A DNA stretch of 64,000 bases from Linanthus parryae. Taxonomy: Eukaryota > Streptophyta > Magnoliopsida > Ericales > Polemoniaceae. How positions within the stretch are numbered: the first letter of the stretch is position 1; each line of letters begins with the position of its first letter. The DNA is taken from contig JALGPY010000003.1 in NCBI GenBank assembly GCA_023055425.1, forward strand, positions 70,903,491 through 70,967,490. Reading direction: 5' to 3'. Below the pieces are notes generated by a model. That model was not told where the DNA came from. It saw only the letters and a list, made by a program, of their open reading frames with translations, and did not search any database. Below are positions 54,208-64,000 of the stretch, in pieces. Both the position numbers and the translations under genes were made by a program.

Positions 54208-56685
54208 CTAGAGCCAATCTGGCGCATCTCGTATGCCCATACTCCTAGTGTGCCCTTCATGCTTCCACTGCGTGAGAGGCTTTGTAAGCGGGTCTGACAG
54301 ATTATCATCTGTAGGAATCTTGCATATCCGAACGTCTCCTCTATCGATAATATCTCGAATCAGATGAAACTTCGTGAGCACGTGCTTGGACTTCTGGTGC
54401 GATCTGGGTTCCTTTGATTGCGCGATCGCCCCAGTGTTGTCACAGAACAACTCCACTGGATCCGCAATGCTAGGGACCACACCAAGTTCAGAAACAAACT
54501 TTCTGATCCAAACAGCCTCCTTTGCTGCGCCATTTGCAGCAATGTACTCAGCCTCTGTTGTAGAATCAGCTACCGTCTCTTGCTTGGAACTCTTCCAGCT
54601 CACCGCTGCTCCATTCAGGCAAAATACATATCCCGACTGTGATCTAAAGTCATCTCTATCGGTTTGGAAGCTTGCATCAGTGTAACCCCTTACACGCAAC
54701 TCTTCCTCACCGCCAAACATCAAGAAGGCATCCTTAGTTCTTCTCAAGTACTTTAGGATGTTCTTGACAGCAATCCAGTGACTCTCACCCGGATTGGATT
54801 GGTATCTGCTTGTCATACTCAAGGCATATGACACATCTGGTCTAGTACATAACATGCCGTACATGATAGATCCTATGGCCGAGGCATAGGGAATCCTACT
54901 CATGCGTTCCTTCTCAATCTCATTCGAAGGACAACCACTCTTCGAAAGAGTGATTCCATGTGACATGGGCAAGAATCCCTTCTTGGAATCTTGCATGTTG
55001 AACCGTTTCAACACCTTGTCAATATATGTACTTTGACTTAGGCCTAGCAACCTCTTAGATCTATCTCTATAGATCTTTATACCGAGTATATAGGCTGCTT
55101 CCCCTAAGTCCTTCATTGAGAAACACTTTCCTAGCCAATCTTTCACAGATTGCAGCATGGGAATGTCGTTTCCAATGAGTAGTATGTCATCCACATACAA
55201 GACCAGAAAAGCTACAGAGCTCCCACTAACCTTCTTGTAGACACAAGACTCATCTTCGTTTCTGATGAAGCCAAACTCTTTGACCACTTCATCAAAACGT
55301 CGATTCCAACTCCTAGAAGCTTGCCTCAATCCATAAATGGATCGTTGCAGTTTACAGACTTTGTTGGCTTGCTTTGGATCCTCAAAACCCTCCGGCTGTA
55401 TCATATACACGTCCTCGAGGAGATTCCCATAATGGAATGCTGTTTTGACATCCATCTGCCAAATCTCATAGTCGTAGTATGCTGCAATTGCAAGTAGGAT
55501 TCGGATGGATTTGGTCATAGCGACTGGTGAAAAGGTTTCATCATAGTCAATACCATGAATCTGTCTGAATCCTTTAGCCACCAATCGGCCCTTATAGGTA
55601 ATCACATTACCATCCATGTCGATCTTCTTCTTGAAGACCCACTTGCACCCTATGGGCCGCGCCCCATCAGGTGGTTCCACCAAAGTCCATACTTTGTTGG
55701 CATACATGGATTCCATCTCGGATCTCATGGCCTCAAGCCACTTCTGCGAGTCTGGGCCATTCATGGCCTCCTCATAGGTAGTAGGCTCATCATCTATGAG
55801 GATCGTGCCACCGGAATTAGTCACGAGAAGTCCGTACCTCTCGGGTTCCTGGCGCACTCTACTAGATCTACGAAGCTCTTGTGTTACCTGAACATGTGGA
55901 TCCACAACTGCTTGTGATTCCTGTTCATGTTCCATAATCGGTTCAGTGATTTGTGGTTCTTGAACTTCTTCAAGTTCTACATTCCTCCCACTTGCTTCTT
56001 TAGAGACAAACTTTCTTTCTAGAAACACGCCGGTCCGAGCAACAAACACTTTGTTCTCAGTTGGATTGTAGAAGTAGTATCCCTTAGTTTCCTTAGGGTA
56101 CCCCACAAATTTACACTTATCCGATTTAGGCCCTAGCTTGTCTGATTGTAAACGTTTTACATAGACATCGCAGCCCCAAATCCTCTTGAGCGACAGTGTG
56201 GGACGCCTCCCACTCCACATCTCATATGGTGTCTTCATGACTGATTTAGATGGAACACGGTTAATGGTGAAAGCTGCACTTAATAGAGCGTAGCCCCAAA
56301 ATGATAATGGAAGATCGGTTTGACACATCATAGATCGAACCATATCCAATAGGGTTCGATTCCTCCTCTCGGACACGCCATTCCATTGTGGCGTTCCGGG
56401 TGGAGTGAGTTGGGACACGATCCCACACTCTCTAAGATAGTCGTCAAACTCTTGGCTCAAGTATTCTCCTCCACGATCCGATCGTAGAGCCTTAATACTT
56501 TTGCCAAGTTGCTTCTCTACTTCATTCTTGAATTCTTTGAACACTTCAAAGGATTCGGATTTGGCCCTCATAAGGTACACAAATCCATATCTACTGTAAT
56601 CATCAGTAAATGTAATGAAGTAGACATAACCACCCCTGGCAGGCGTGGCAAATGGCCCACACACATCGGTATGTATGAGTGCCAA
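54208..56685 (-). CDS. Copia pol: integrase, reverse transcriptase, RNase H (element C)
   Basis: 825 open codons, copying RNA to DNA and inserting it. In order: integrase core with D7 (LIHTDVCGPF), D70 (ALRSDRGGEYL) and E106 (WNGVSERRNRTL), the D-D-35-E pattern; integrase C-terminal part (TPYEMWSGRRPTLSLKRIWG); RT from about 330 (VWTLVEPPDGA, GCKWVFKKKIDMDGN, SIYGLRQASRSWN) with YVDD at 497-500; copia RNase H (GYTDASFQTD, DSTTEAEYIAANGAAKEAVW, LFCDNTGAIAQSK); end LSDPLTKPLTQW. The first Met is internal to the integrase: in the family the frame would begin upstream as one gag-pol, but a stop at 56701-56703 and a frameshift separate it from gag. All catalytic residues I know for the family are present. 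Confidence 0.9.
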   Translation of the reverse strand: MALIHTDVCGPFATPARGGYVYFITFTDDYSRYGFVYLMRAKSESFEVFKEFKNEVEKQLGKSIKALRSDRGGEYLSQEFDDYLRECGIVSQLTPPGTPQWNGVSERRNRTLLDMVRSMMCQTDLPLSFWGYALLSAAFTINRVPSKSVMKTPYEMWSGRRPTLSLKRIWGCDVYVKRLQSDKLGPKSDKCKFVGYPKETKGYYFYNPTENKVFVARTGVFLERKFVSKEASGRNVELEEVQEPQITEPIMEHEQESQAVVDPHVQVTQELRRSSRVRQEPERYGLLVTNSGGTILIDDEPTTYEEAMNGPDSQKWLEAMRSEMESMYANKVWTLVEPPDGARPIGCKWVFKKKIDMDGNVITYKGRLVAKGFRQIHGIDYDETFSPVAMTKSIRILLAIAAYYDYEIWQMDVKTAFHYGNLLEDVYMIQPEGFEDPKQANKVCKLQRSIYGLRQASRSWNRRFDEVVKEFGFIRNEDESCVYKKVSGSSVAFLVLYVDDILLIGNDIPMLQSVKDWLGKCFSMKDLGEAAYILGIKIYRDRSKRLLGLSQSTYIDKVLKRFNMQDSKKGFLPMSHGITLSKSGCPSNEIEKERMSRIPYASAIGSIMYGMLCTRPDVSYALSMTSRYQSNPGESHWIAVKNILKYLRRTKDAFLMFGGEEELRVRGYTDASFQTDRDDFRSQSGYVFCLNGAAVSWKSSKQETVADSTTEAEYIAANGAAKEAVWIRKFVSELGVVPSIADPVELFCDNTGAIAQSKEPRSHQKSKHVLTKFHLIRDIIDRGDVRICKIPTDDNLSDPLTKPLTQWKHEGHTRSMGIRDAPDWL

Positions 56686-56824
56686 TTGCTCGCTAGTCCT
56701 CTAACCTTTCTTATTGAAAGGGGACTTTGTCATTTTTCCCAATAAACAAGCCTCACATGTCTCATATGATTCAAAATCAAATGAGTCTAGTAATCCATCC
56801 TTATGGAGTCTAGATACACGTTTC
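56686..56824 (-). pseudogene. Broken gag-pol join of copia C (pre-integrase domain)
   Basis: This stretch continues the polyprotein (zinc-binding pre-integrase domain with CEACLLGKMTKSPF), but it is cut by a small deletion shifting the frame just after YLWHCR and by an in-frame TAG at 56701-56703. These two lesions are the only visible breaks in an otherwise open 1300-codon gag-pol. Confidence 0.8.
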
Positions 56825-58156
56825 TCATTTATGTGGCCTACGACAATGCCATAAATAAGCAGGATTTAAATCTTTTATTTTAATCCGATTGGTATTAATG
56901 TTGTAGACAGGATTGCTTAGATCAAGGACATAAAGTCCATTAAATAATTGCGCACTAAAATAGTGAATATTATTCAAATAAAAGGAACAACAATTGTTCT
57001 TTATTGAAATAATAAAACCTTCCTTGTCCAAACAAGAAATAGAAATAATGTTTCTGCTCATAGCAGGCACAAAATAGCAATTATTTAATTCTAAAACTAA
57101 TCCTGAAGGCAGAGATAGCTCGCACACGCCTATGGCCAACGCAGCAACCTTTGCTCCATTCCCAACGCGCAGATCTACCTCCCCTTTAGCCAATCTTTTA
57201 CTTCTCTTTAGATCCTGCATATTTCGACAAATATGAGATCCACATCCAGTATCTAATACCCATGATGTAGAGATAGTTAAATTGACATCTACAACAAAAA
57301 TACCTGGTGGTGGTGGAATCACTATTCCAAGCCTCTTGTCCTCCAGATATTTTGGGCAGTTCCTTCTCCAGTGTCCAGGCTGACTGCAGTAGTGACACTC
57401 ACCTTTAGTCACGACCTTGGCAATGCCACCAACAGGCTTAAGGGCTTGTTCCTTGGACTTGGCAACTGACTTGCCTTTGCCCTTGGAGGAAGAGGCAAAC
57501 TTTTTTCCCTTTCCTTTATGCACCATCATAATGGCCTTGCCCTTACCCTTGTTGATGCTCTGTTCAGCCGTCCTCAACATGTTGAGCAAATCTGGCAGTG
57601 GTTTAACGATCTCGTTCATGTTATAGTTCATAATGAACTGTCCATAACTCTCAGGCAACGATTGCAACACGAGATCGGTTGCCAACTCTTGGCCGACCGG
57701 GAACCCAAGCCGGGCGAGATTCTCCAAGTACCCGATCATTCGGAGTAAATGGGGTCCCACCGGGTTCCCTTCTGCCAGATGACATTTGAACAGTGCCTTT
57801 GAGACCTCATACCTTTCTACCCTCGCCTGCTCTTGGAAGAGCTGCTTTAGATGTTCGATCATATCGACAGCATTCATGTTCTCATGTTGCTTCTGAAGCT
57901 CAGAGGTCATGGTGCAAAGCATTAGGCAGGCCGCATCATTAGCGTCATCAACACGCTTTTGATACGCCTTTAAGGCAACAGGTGTCTGGTTCTCTGGACC
58001 TTCTGGAACATGCTCCTCTATTGCGTACAGTTTCTTCTCTTGCTTGAGAACAATTCTCAAGTTTCTGTACCAATCAAGAAAGTTGGTTCCAGAGAGCTTG
58101 TCCTTCTCAAGGACAGATCGTAGGGAATGTTGTGAACTCGATGAGTTGTTTGCCAT
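56825..58156 (-). CDS. Copia gag and protease (element C)
   Basis: 443 codons from ATG 58154-58156 (MANNSSSSQHSLRSVLEKDK). Residues about 15-200 are UBN2-type copia gag (LSGTNFLDWYRNLRIVLKQE, LQSLPESYGQFIMNYNMNE). A Lys/Gly basic linker follows at 202-240 and a CCHC RNA-binding knuckle at 254-267 (CHYCSQPGHWRRNC). The aspartic protease has its catalytic DTG at 302-304 (SWVLDTGCGSHICRN) and GNGAK/LPSG flap-like segments. The frame enters the pre-integrase domain and ends at a frameshift (YLWHCRRPHK). The start is supported by conservation of the N-terminus with related copia gags. Confidence 0.9.
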   Translation of the reverse strand: MANNSSSSQHSLRSVLEKDKLSGTNFLDWYRNLRIVLKQEKKLYAIEEHVPEGPENQTPVALKAYQKRVDDANDAACLMLCTMTSELQKQHENMNAVDMIEHLKQLFQEQARVERYEVSKALFKCHLAEGNPVGPHLLRMIGYLENLARLGFPVGQELATDLVLQSLPESYGQFIMNYNMNEIVKPLPDLLNMLRTAEQSINKGKGKAIMMVHKGKGKKFASSSKGKGKSVAKSKEQALKPVGGIAKVVTKGECHYCSQPGHWRRNCPKYLEDKRLGIVIPPPPGIFVVDVNLTISTSWVLDTGCGSHICRNMQDLKRSKRLAKGEVDLRVGNGAKVAALAIGVCELSLPSGLVLELNNCYFVPAMSRNIISISCLDKEGFIISIKNNCCSFYLNNIHYFSAQLFNGLYVLDLSNPVYNINTNRIKIKDLNPAYLWHCRRPHK

Positions 58157-59820
58157 TTGGAATTCTTCAAAAGGAAAATACGCAAGTTTTAGTATTTGTG
58201 AATTTTTGACTATATTTAATAATGGCTAGTTTATTAAATATATCTCCCACTATTTTTCTACGGATTAATAACCCTCAAGATATTAATGCGGAAAATATCC
58301 TTATATTTTCTAGTGGGCCAAGATCCATCTTTTCATCTCCTTATGAGCTTGCTTTGGCAAGTCACCCATAATTTGATTACTTCTAGGTAGGAACGATTTC
58401 CAATTGCATCCCATATGCAACTCTTGGTTCAATTGGGCAAATAACTCCTTATTTATCCATCCATATGGATAATCCCAATTGATTGCCTCTAGGTTTCTTA
58501 ATCAAATTAATAGCCTAGTTGTGTTCAACCTCTTATCTAAACAATTGCACATTGTTACGTGCCATCGCATTCCATCATTATGAACCAAGTCGCCATGCTT
58601 TGGCACGCACGAACTTGATAAATAATGATGATAATGAGTGTTTAAATAACGAGAAGGCAAGAACACAATATTGAATTTTGAGGGATTTTTCAATTCAATT
58701 TTAATTGTTTTTGTTGATCAATATCAACTAATCTATCTATTTGAGTTTGGGCACAACTCCAAATAACAGATCCGGGTTGTCTAATTATCTTATTATCCTA
58801 ATTGCATGCATCATCCATACACCAACCACACAAATAATAAGACAATAAATAAACAACCACAAAACAGAAATTAAACGTGATGTGGATATGGCCTTTTTCT
58901 AGACTAAGATAATTCCAAGCCAATGGAATTATCTATGAACCCTAAGCAAACACATCTCCATGCGTCTTGATCTTTTGGTCCATCCTTCATAGTCATGTGG
59001 TGTGCTCCATGCTCCATGCTCCAACTTTTGTGGCTTCTTTGGCTTTGGGCTTCTTTTCTTCAATCTTGGCTAACAATCTACTTTATCTAGCACTAGCTAT
59101 TATCTATACTAAATAAAATAAATCTCACAAGTTGAGAAAAAAATGGCACGCAGGCCATAAAACCCTAATTAATTATTACAATTAATTGATCAGCTCGCAG
59201 GCCGTAAAACCAAAACACAAAATTAAACATCCACATCAAACCACATCCTAAGGCCATATCCAATCACCATGTGATTTGCACATAAACAGTTAAAATCCAA
59301 TTTTAACGCGCTTGGTCAATTTTAATTGATTTTAGGATTTCTAGGGTTAAAACGGTCCATGGGCCCAACAATCCAATTGCCCGGGCCCAACAAAGTGAAC
59401 CATAAGGCCCTAGGGCCGGCCCGGCCCAAAACCCGCAAGCTAGGCCCGCGGGTTAGGGCCGCCCGGCCCCTTAGGGCGGCCAATCTTGGGTGGCAAGCAA
59501 GGGGGCGGTCCCCTAGGGGGCCGAACCTCCTCATGGAGGTTGTTTCCAAAACAACCTCCTTGCTTGGAGCCCAAGTTTGGTTGTTTCCTTGTTTTGGGAG
59601 AACTCCTTCTTCCCCAAGGATGCCCAAACCCTAGATCTAAGATCCTAAAATTTCTCAAACTCACCAATTGATGCATTCAATGCAAAAATTGGATCTTGTT
59701 ATGGGTAATTGTTGACAAATTGCATCTCATGCTTGATTTGTCTTGTTTTACGCGATAAACAACAATTTAAGGTGTAAAACAACAAGAATGTAACACATAA
59801 ACTACGTTTATGCTCTATGA
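58157..59820 (-). other. Long untranslated leader of copia C
   Basis: 1664 bases between primer site and gag ATG, with no conserved ORF. It is AT-rich apart from a GC-rich patch at 59370-59520 with GGCCGGCCCGGCCC-type runs. Short direct repeats of CGCAGGCC(A/G)TAAAACC lie at about 59151 and 59195. Open frames in the GC patch on both strands look like composition effects. Confidence 0.7.
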
Positions 59821-59838
59821 CCTGTGGCTCTGATACCA
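59821..59838 (-). other. Primer binding site of copia C
   Basis: Minus-strand TGGTATCAGAGCCACAGG, perfect initiator tRNA-Met type, one base inside the LTR. Confidence 0.9.
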
Positions 59839-59839
59839 C

Positions 59840-61270
59840 TGTAGGGTTTTGATTCATGGATCGCGCAACGGAAGCATAAACAAACAAATAACCATGCAAA
59901 ACCCTCCAAGGATCACAAGTCTAGATGCATAACGATAGTGAAGGTAAGAAATCATAAACACACCTTTGGGTTCTCCTTGATGACTTCAAACGCGAATAGT
60001 GTCACGTTCTCTATAGTTGATCCACGCCTAGAGTTGCTCCTAGATCTCCCAAACTCCTTGGTGCTAGCCCGGAATGAGAGGAGGGTGAAGGAATCACGCA
60101 AAACGAGACAAAAGAGGGGCTCGGCCCTCTTTTGGCCGACGGGATGAGGGGGCGGCGGCAAGGGGCGGCGTCGGCTCCTTGTTGCTTGCTCTCTCTCTCC
60201 TTTGTTCTCTCCCACTCTTGTTATGATCTCTAAAGAGCATAAGTTATGAGGAAGGAAGGAAGGAAGGAGGGTCCTTTATATAGTCCAACAACTCCTAGTT
60301 AACTACCTAAAGGACTTATTCTAGTCCTACTAGAATTCAATTTAGTCCCTTCCTTGCAAATTAGTCCCTACTAAGTTTGCAAGGCTTTGCAAAGTGATCC
60401 TTCTAATTAATTAATCCAATTAATTAATTCCAAATCTAGTACACTCTATATAGCGTGTGACCCCATAGGTTCTATCTAGTTGGTAGCAACTATTTGCTAA
60501 TATGGAGCGGTTTCTAGCAAAACATCCATTCTAGCCAACTAATAGAATAGTCATCTAGACAACCTTGTACAAGTAATTGTCTCATCCCTTTGCCTCCATA
60601 TCCGGATTGGACACGAGACATACAAGTCACACTCGTATATCCAATCCATAGTTTCTCGATCCATGGAGTAGCCTTATTCGTGCAAATAACATCAATATCC
60701 TATATTGATTTATTTGAGTCTGGCCAGACATTCTATAAGCACTATCCTTCGAGTGGCCTAGGATATTTGCTCCCGTTATGTGGGAGGGGCAAATCCTCTC
60801 TACGTCTACTACGATCTCTAAGCTTGCTTCTCATTGTATCCAGTACACGCCTTTATAACTACCCAGTCACGGTGTAGCGTTTAACGCTACCAAGATCACA
60901 ATGATCCACAACTAGAATATCTAGTGACTTCAAGTCTAAGGATGACAATACCATTGTACCCGAGAAGCACTTGTGACTCAACATAACATGTATGTAGCCT
61001 TCTCGGTGATGGGTCAATCCAGTGCAACATTCCGTAATGCACACCTATGTGTTGGATCGTGATATCTCCATATCAATCCAACCCCATACTAGTCTATAGA
61101 TGATTGTCCCATTTAATCATTATACTTGACTAGGGATATTTAAGATAAACAACACGATTGTTAATCTAAGGACTTCATTATATTAAATATCCAATAAATA
61201 ATAAATGAATTTTCTAGCCATATACAAATTCATACTAAACTAGATTGCCTCTAGGGCATCTATTCCAACA
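59840..61270 (-). repeat. 5' LTR of copia C
   Basis: 1431 bases, minus strand TGTTGGAATAGATGCCC ... AAAACCCTACA, nearly identical to the 3' LTR. One extra GGAA unit in the microsatellite near 60252 accounts for four bases of length difference. Confidence 0.95.
60275..60282 (-). promoter_or_regulatory. TATA box of copia C 5' LTR
   Basis: TATATAAA on the minus strand, in the conserved GGACTATATAAAGGAC context; probable promoter for the genomic RNA of element C. Confidence 0.6.
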
Positions 61271-62220
61271 TCAAGAGCTTGGGAGGCGAGATTGTTTGCA
61301 CAAGAGAGATAAATTGAGAAGAAATGGAAAATTTCTTGGTTTGGGAATTTTCTAGTAAAAAATAGACTCCTCTTTGAATTCCATCGGTGAAAGAATCGCG
61401 CGAAACGGATGTCGGATGAAGAAGATAGAGCAAGAACAAGTTGGAGAGTTCCAGGCATTTCGGGCACTCGGCCCGAAATGAAAAGAGCATTCTGCTTCAA
61501 AATTTCCCAGTGATTTCGGCCTCTATTTCGGGCCGAAATGGAGGCCGAAATCAACTGATTTCGGGCCGAAATGGGGGCCGAAAGGGCCCGGGCTGGTCAC
61601 TTTTTGGGGATATTGTTTTGACTCTTTGGGGGTGTTTTTGACATTTTTGAGGATAGTAAAGGCTAAATACCGACCAACAAGCCTCCTAACACCACACAAT
61701 CGGATCAAACACCTTCCAACTTCATCTTCTTCCTCTCCAAACCATCAAGAACACCAACACACCCCTAACCCAAAACGCATCCAAATCGGAAAATTTACAA
61801 GATTAACTCTTGAGCTTTTGAGATATTGAGCGGATTGATTGTGGGGAATTCAAAGAGGAAGATCTCCAAGAACTTAAATCTTCCAATTCGTTGCTTTGGA
61901 GGGGGATTCGGCCAAAGCTCAAAGAGGAACTTAAGACGGGGACACCGATGAGCTTAAGGAGGTACTCATGCCTTCACTAGCTCGTGTTTCTAAAAAAATT
62001 GGTACAATTTTCTCTTTCTCGGATTTAATTCTTGCTTAGGCACTCTTAGGGCTTAATTTCTTGAAAAATTTTACTTGCTCATACTTGGATTATTGGATAC
62101 TTGTTTAGCTCACTCCGACTAGACCTCACGTGCACTCACTCCGACTAGACCCACCAGCCCTACGCTTGAGCAGCCGAGTCCTCTTGATTTCACTCTATTT
62201 TCGTTGAGTACAACGACTCG
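61271..62220. other. Non-coding DNA, gypsy-like leader or LTR character
   Basis: No coding frame supported. Contains a cluster of ATTTCGGGCCGAAAT-type motifs (61455-61590), a pyrimidine- and CA-rich stretch (61690-61790) and a repeated CACTCCGACTAGACC phrase near 62110 and 62138. The look is of gypsy LTR or leader sequence, but I found no firm boundary. Confidence 0.35.
61512..61552. repeat. 41-base near-perfect inverted repeat
   Basis: Left arm 61512-61531 and right arm 61533-61552 pair at 19 of 20 positions around a single central base; the one mismatch is a T-G wobble. A second ATTTCGGGCCGAAAT follows at about 61558-61572. Confidence 0.95.
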
Positions 62221-64000
62221 CTTAAGTGTGGGGGACATTTTAGCTATCCGCTAGTTAGCCATTGCATAGCATTGTTACATGTAGTTTAGTGAGTCTGTTA
62301 TGCATATAGAGTTGGTCCATAGGATTGCATGTGCACGTTTAAATATTTGCATTGTATATATTTTTGCACTTTTAAATATTGAGTCCACCTACCCTATGTT
62401 GTTGGTTAATCGAGTTGGCCAGTTACATATAGTGTCTAAAAATACAAAAAAAAAATTAAAAAATAAGAAAAACCCTTAAAATTGAATTTTTTTTAGAAAG
62501 GGCAATTGAAGAGAGCAAGCGTGGAGATGGCTTAATGATAGTATTTGAGGTGAGGTAGACACACGAGAATCTGGAGTAGGAAGGCTATAGGGCTAATGCA
62601 CTCGATAGTTGTGAGTAGCTGTCTCTCAAACTAGTTATCCTACTAGCGCTACACCACCGTCACTTAGGTAGTCGTCAACCCTCCTCGTAGTGGCAACGGA
62701 ACAGCTGTGCGGGTGATTTTTATGGGGACCTCACGTCCAGTCTCCATCGCCTAGGTCCACTAGTTATACCAATTAGATCCATCTACCCCTTTTATTCACA
62801 ACCTCTAGCCTAGGAAGCCATTCCTTGTGACTTCTATCACTAATTAGAATGGTACCTTCCTATGCGTCAAGATAGAGGGAGTTGAGTAAGGGAGGTTCGA
62901 TGAGGGTGAGCTGATTTTATACATCTTGAGTGGACATTCTTACATGTCATCTTTTGAGGGAATGTGAGGGTGAGTTAGAGACGACAGCACTCTTCGGTGT
63001 GGCGCTGAGTCGTGTCCATACACCACGATCACAGGTGGAGTGCCGGAGTGCGTGATACCTTTTCCGCACGTCATGGGTGGGGGTTGGTTGATCTTATAGG
63101 AGGACGTGCTTGCACTTCATTCATATTTTCTACATCTTAGGTGATGAGGAGGATTGGTTGGAATTTGCACGTTTACATATTGACTACCGGGTTTTGGATA
63201 TGATTTATATTGAGTGTGGGGGTGTCGACACATATTTGATCACATCATTTGATTTGACACATTCCATCCCCACATTATCTATTGTGGTATTTGATCTCCT
63301 TGGATATTACTATCGTATTGGTGGCTCCATGTGCTTATTTGTATGGAAATTAAATTGAAAAAAGAGAAAAACAAGAAAGTTGAAATTGAAATGGAATAGG
63401 GAGCTGGGAATTAAACCTCATGAAGACCAAGGAGATTAGCTATGATTTTTGATCGCTTCTTCACATTTGTGGCCGCGAGAACGGCGTTACACCAGGATTG
63501 AGGGAATGAGGGTCGGAGTAGTTAGTTCGGTGGGGTTCCTTGGATTTTGGTGAGGGAGTGTGAGAATCGGGTTTTGTGAGTTGTATCATGACGTTTAGGA
63601 CTGAGCTTCTAAATATCCTATCCTACCCGTCCTAAATCCGTCAACAATTGAAACTCGTGGATAAATAGCTCGGATGGTAAGTGCTAGGGATACGTTTGAT
63701 GAGTGTGCGGATGCAACTTGTTTTGTGTTCGTGCCTGTTCTGTCTGACGAAACTGGCCGCAAGTTCTACCGATCACCAAAGTTATATAATCTTCTTGGGG
63801 ATGTGTGAGCCTTATGACATGCAAGTTTGTTCTTTGATATTGCCCAATCTCTAACAAGAAAAAGAAAAGAAAATGTTCTTTAATTCCTTGCATTGTACAT
63901 ACTTGAGTTGCATTGTACATATCATGTAGTTTGCATAGTTGTGTCTTTTTGTATTTACTCGTGATTCGTTTTGGCTAGCGGAAATTTAAGTATGCAAAGT
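62221..64000 (+). other. Unassigned, gypsy-like non-coding DNA
   Basis: No ORF with recognisable motifs on either strand. Two polypurine-like phrases, AAGTGTGGGGGACA near 62223 and TGAGTGTGGGGGTGTC near 63211, are of the AGTGTGGGGGA kind often seen near the 3' end of Athila-type gypsy elements. An A/T homopolymer patch is near 62440-62500. Assignment is tentative. Confidence 0.3.

Larger units (their letters stand above)
52767..61270 (-). mobile_element. Copia element C, full length
   Basis: 8504 bases, minus strand: 5' LTR 59840-61270, primer site, 1.66 kb leader, gag-protease ORF, pol ORF, polypurine tract, 3' LTR 52767-54193. The LTRs differ at about a dozen positions plus a few small indels, roughly 1%, so it is the youngest complete element here. 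Flanks are GACAC on the left and TCAAG on the right, so no target duplication is seen. Confidence 0.95.

Noticed and set aside
54374..54685. Plus-strand frames opposite copia C pol (also 55555-55917)
   Set aside because: Antisense shadows of a clear pol with catalytic motifs.
59326..59676. Overlapping open frames on both strands rich in Pro/Gly/Arg
   Set aside because: They come from the GC-rich patch in the copia C leader; no motif and no sensible start context.
63110..63358. 82-codon plus-strand frame as a host gene
   Set aside because: No recognisable motif, and it spans a polypurine-like phrase in gypsy-like non-coding sequence; length is within chance for this base composition.

Overview
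This window looks like intergenic, retrotransposon-packed nuclear DNA of a flowering plant. It holds Ty1/copia elements of two lineages, Ty3/gypsy elements and a Helitron, all of plant type. I see no ordinary host gene, rRNA, tRNA gene or CRISPR array. Nothing visible fixes the species. Nearly every coding region is a broken copy of a mobile-element gene; the gag-protease and pol reading frames of one element (52.8-61.3 kb) are the only long, nearly clean ones.

Layout. 1-2078: 3' part of a minus-strand Sirevirus-type copia element (A). 2079-8108: a second minus-strand Sirevirus (B) inserted in A; its envelope-like gene is split by a solo LTR (4910-6340, TSD TAACC). 8109-9660: 5' LTR, primer site and leader of a copia element of the TGTTGGAA...CCTACA family. 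9661-11421: LTR end, primer site and degenerate acidic ORF of a gypsy-like, probably non-autonomous element. 11422-17737: degraded Tat-like gypsy element (LTR, gag, protease, RT, two RNase H regions, truncated integrase). 17738-21918: 5' part of a minus-strand autonomous-type Helitron with repeated exons, fused to the gypsy integrase. 21919-23435: AT-rich DNA I cannot assign.

23436-49216 is the most complex part. A degraded copia pol (D) whose 3' LTR was hit by a plus-strand Sirevirus (S) is present twice: copy 1 at 23436-31562 and copy 2 at 36415-44600. The copies share old stop codons, so the duplication came after the decay. Copy 2 continues into a complete Sirevirus S2 (38212-48286) with envelope-like gene and both LTRs. 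Copy 1 ends at a short microhomology and is joined to an inverted 5' half of another Sirevirus (F, 31555 to about 36013).

49217-52766: Athila-like gag fragment and a decayed minus-strand copia (E). 52767-61270: minus-strand copia element C, inserted in E, with two LTRs of about 1.43 kb that differ at roughly a dozen sites. 61271-64000: gypsy-like non-coding DNA with a strong 41-base inverted repeat. The elements make no joint pathway; the functional logic is that of each retroelement (LTR promoter, tRNA primer site, gag-pol, polypurine tract). The most unusual signal is a family of 10-16 base palindromes built on CAAAGCTTTG or CAAGGCCTTG, scattered through LTRs, spacers and coding regions of all five Sirevirus copies and not seen by eye in the other elements.
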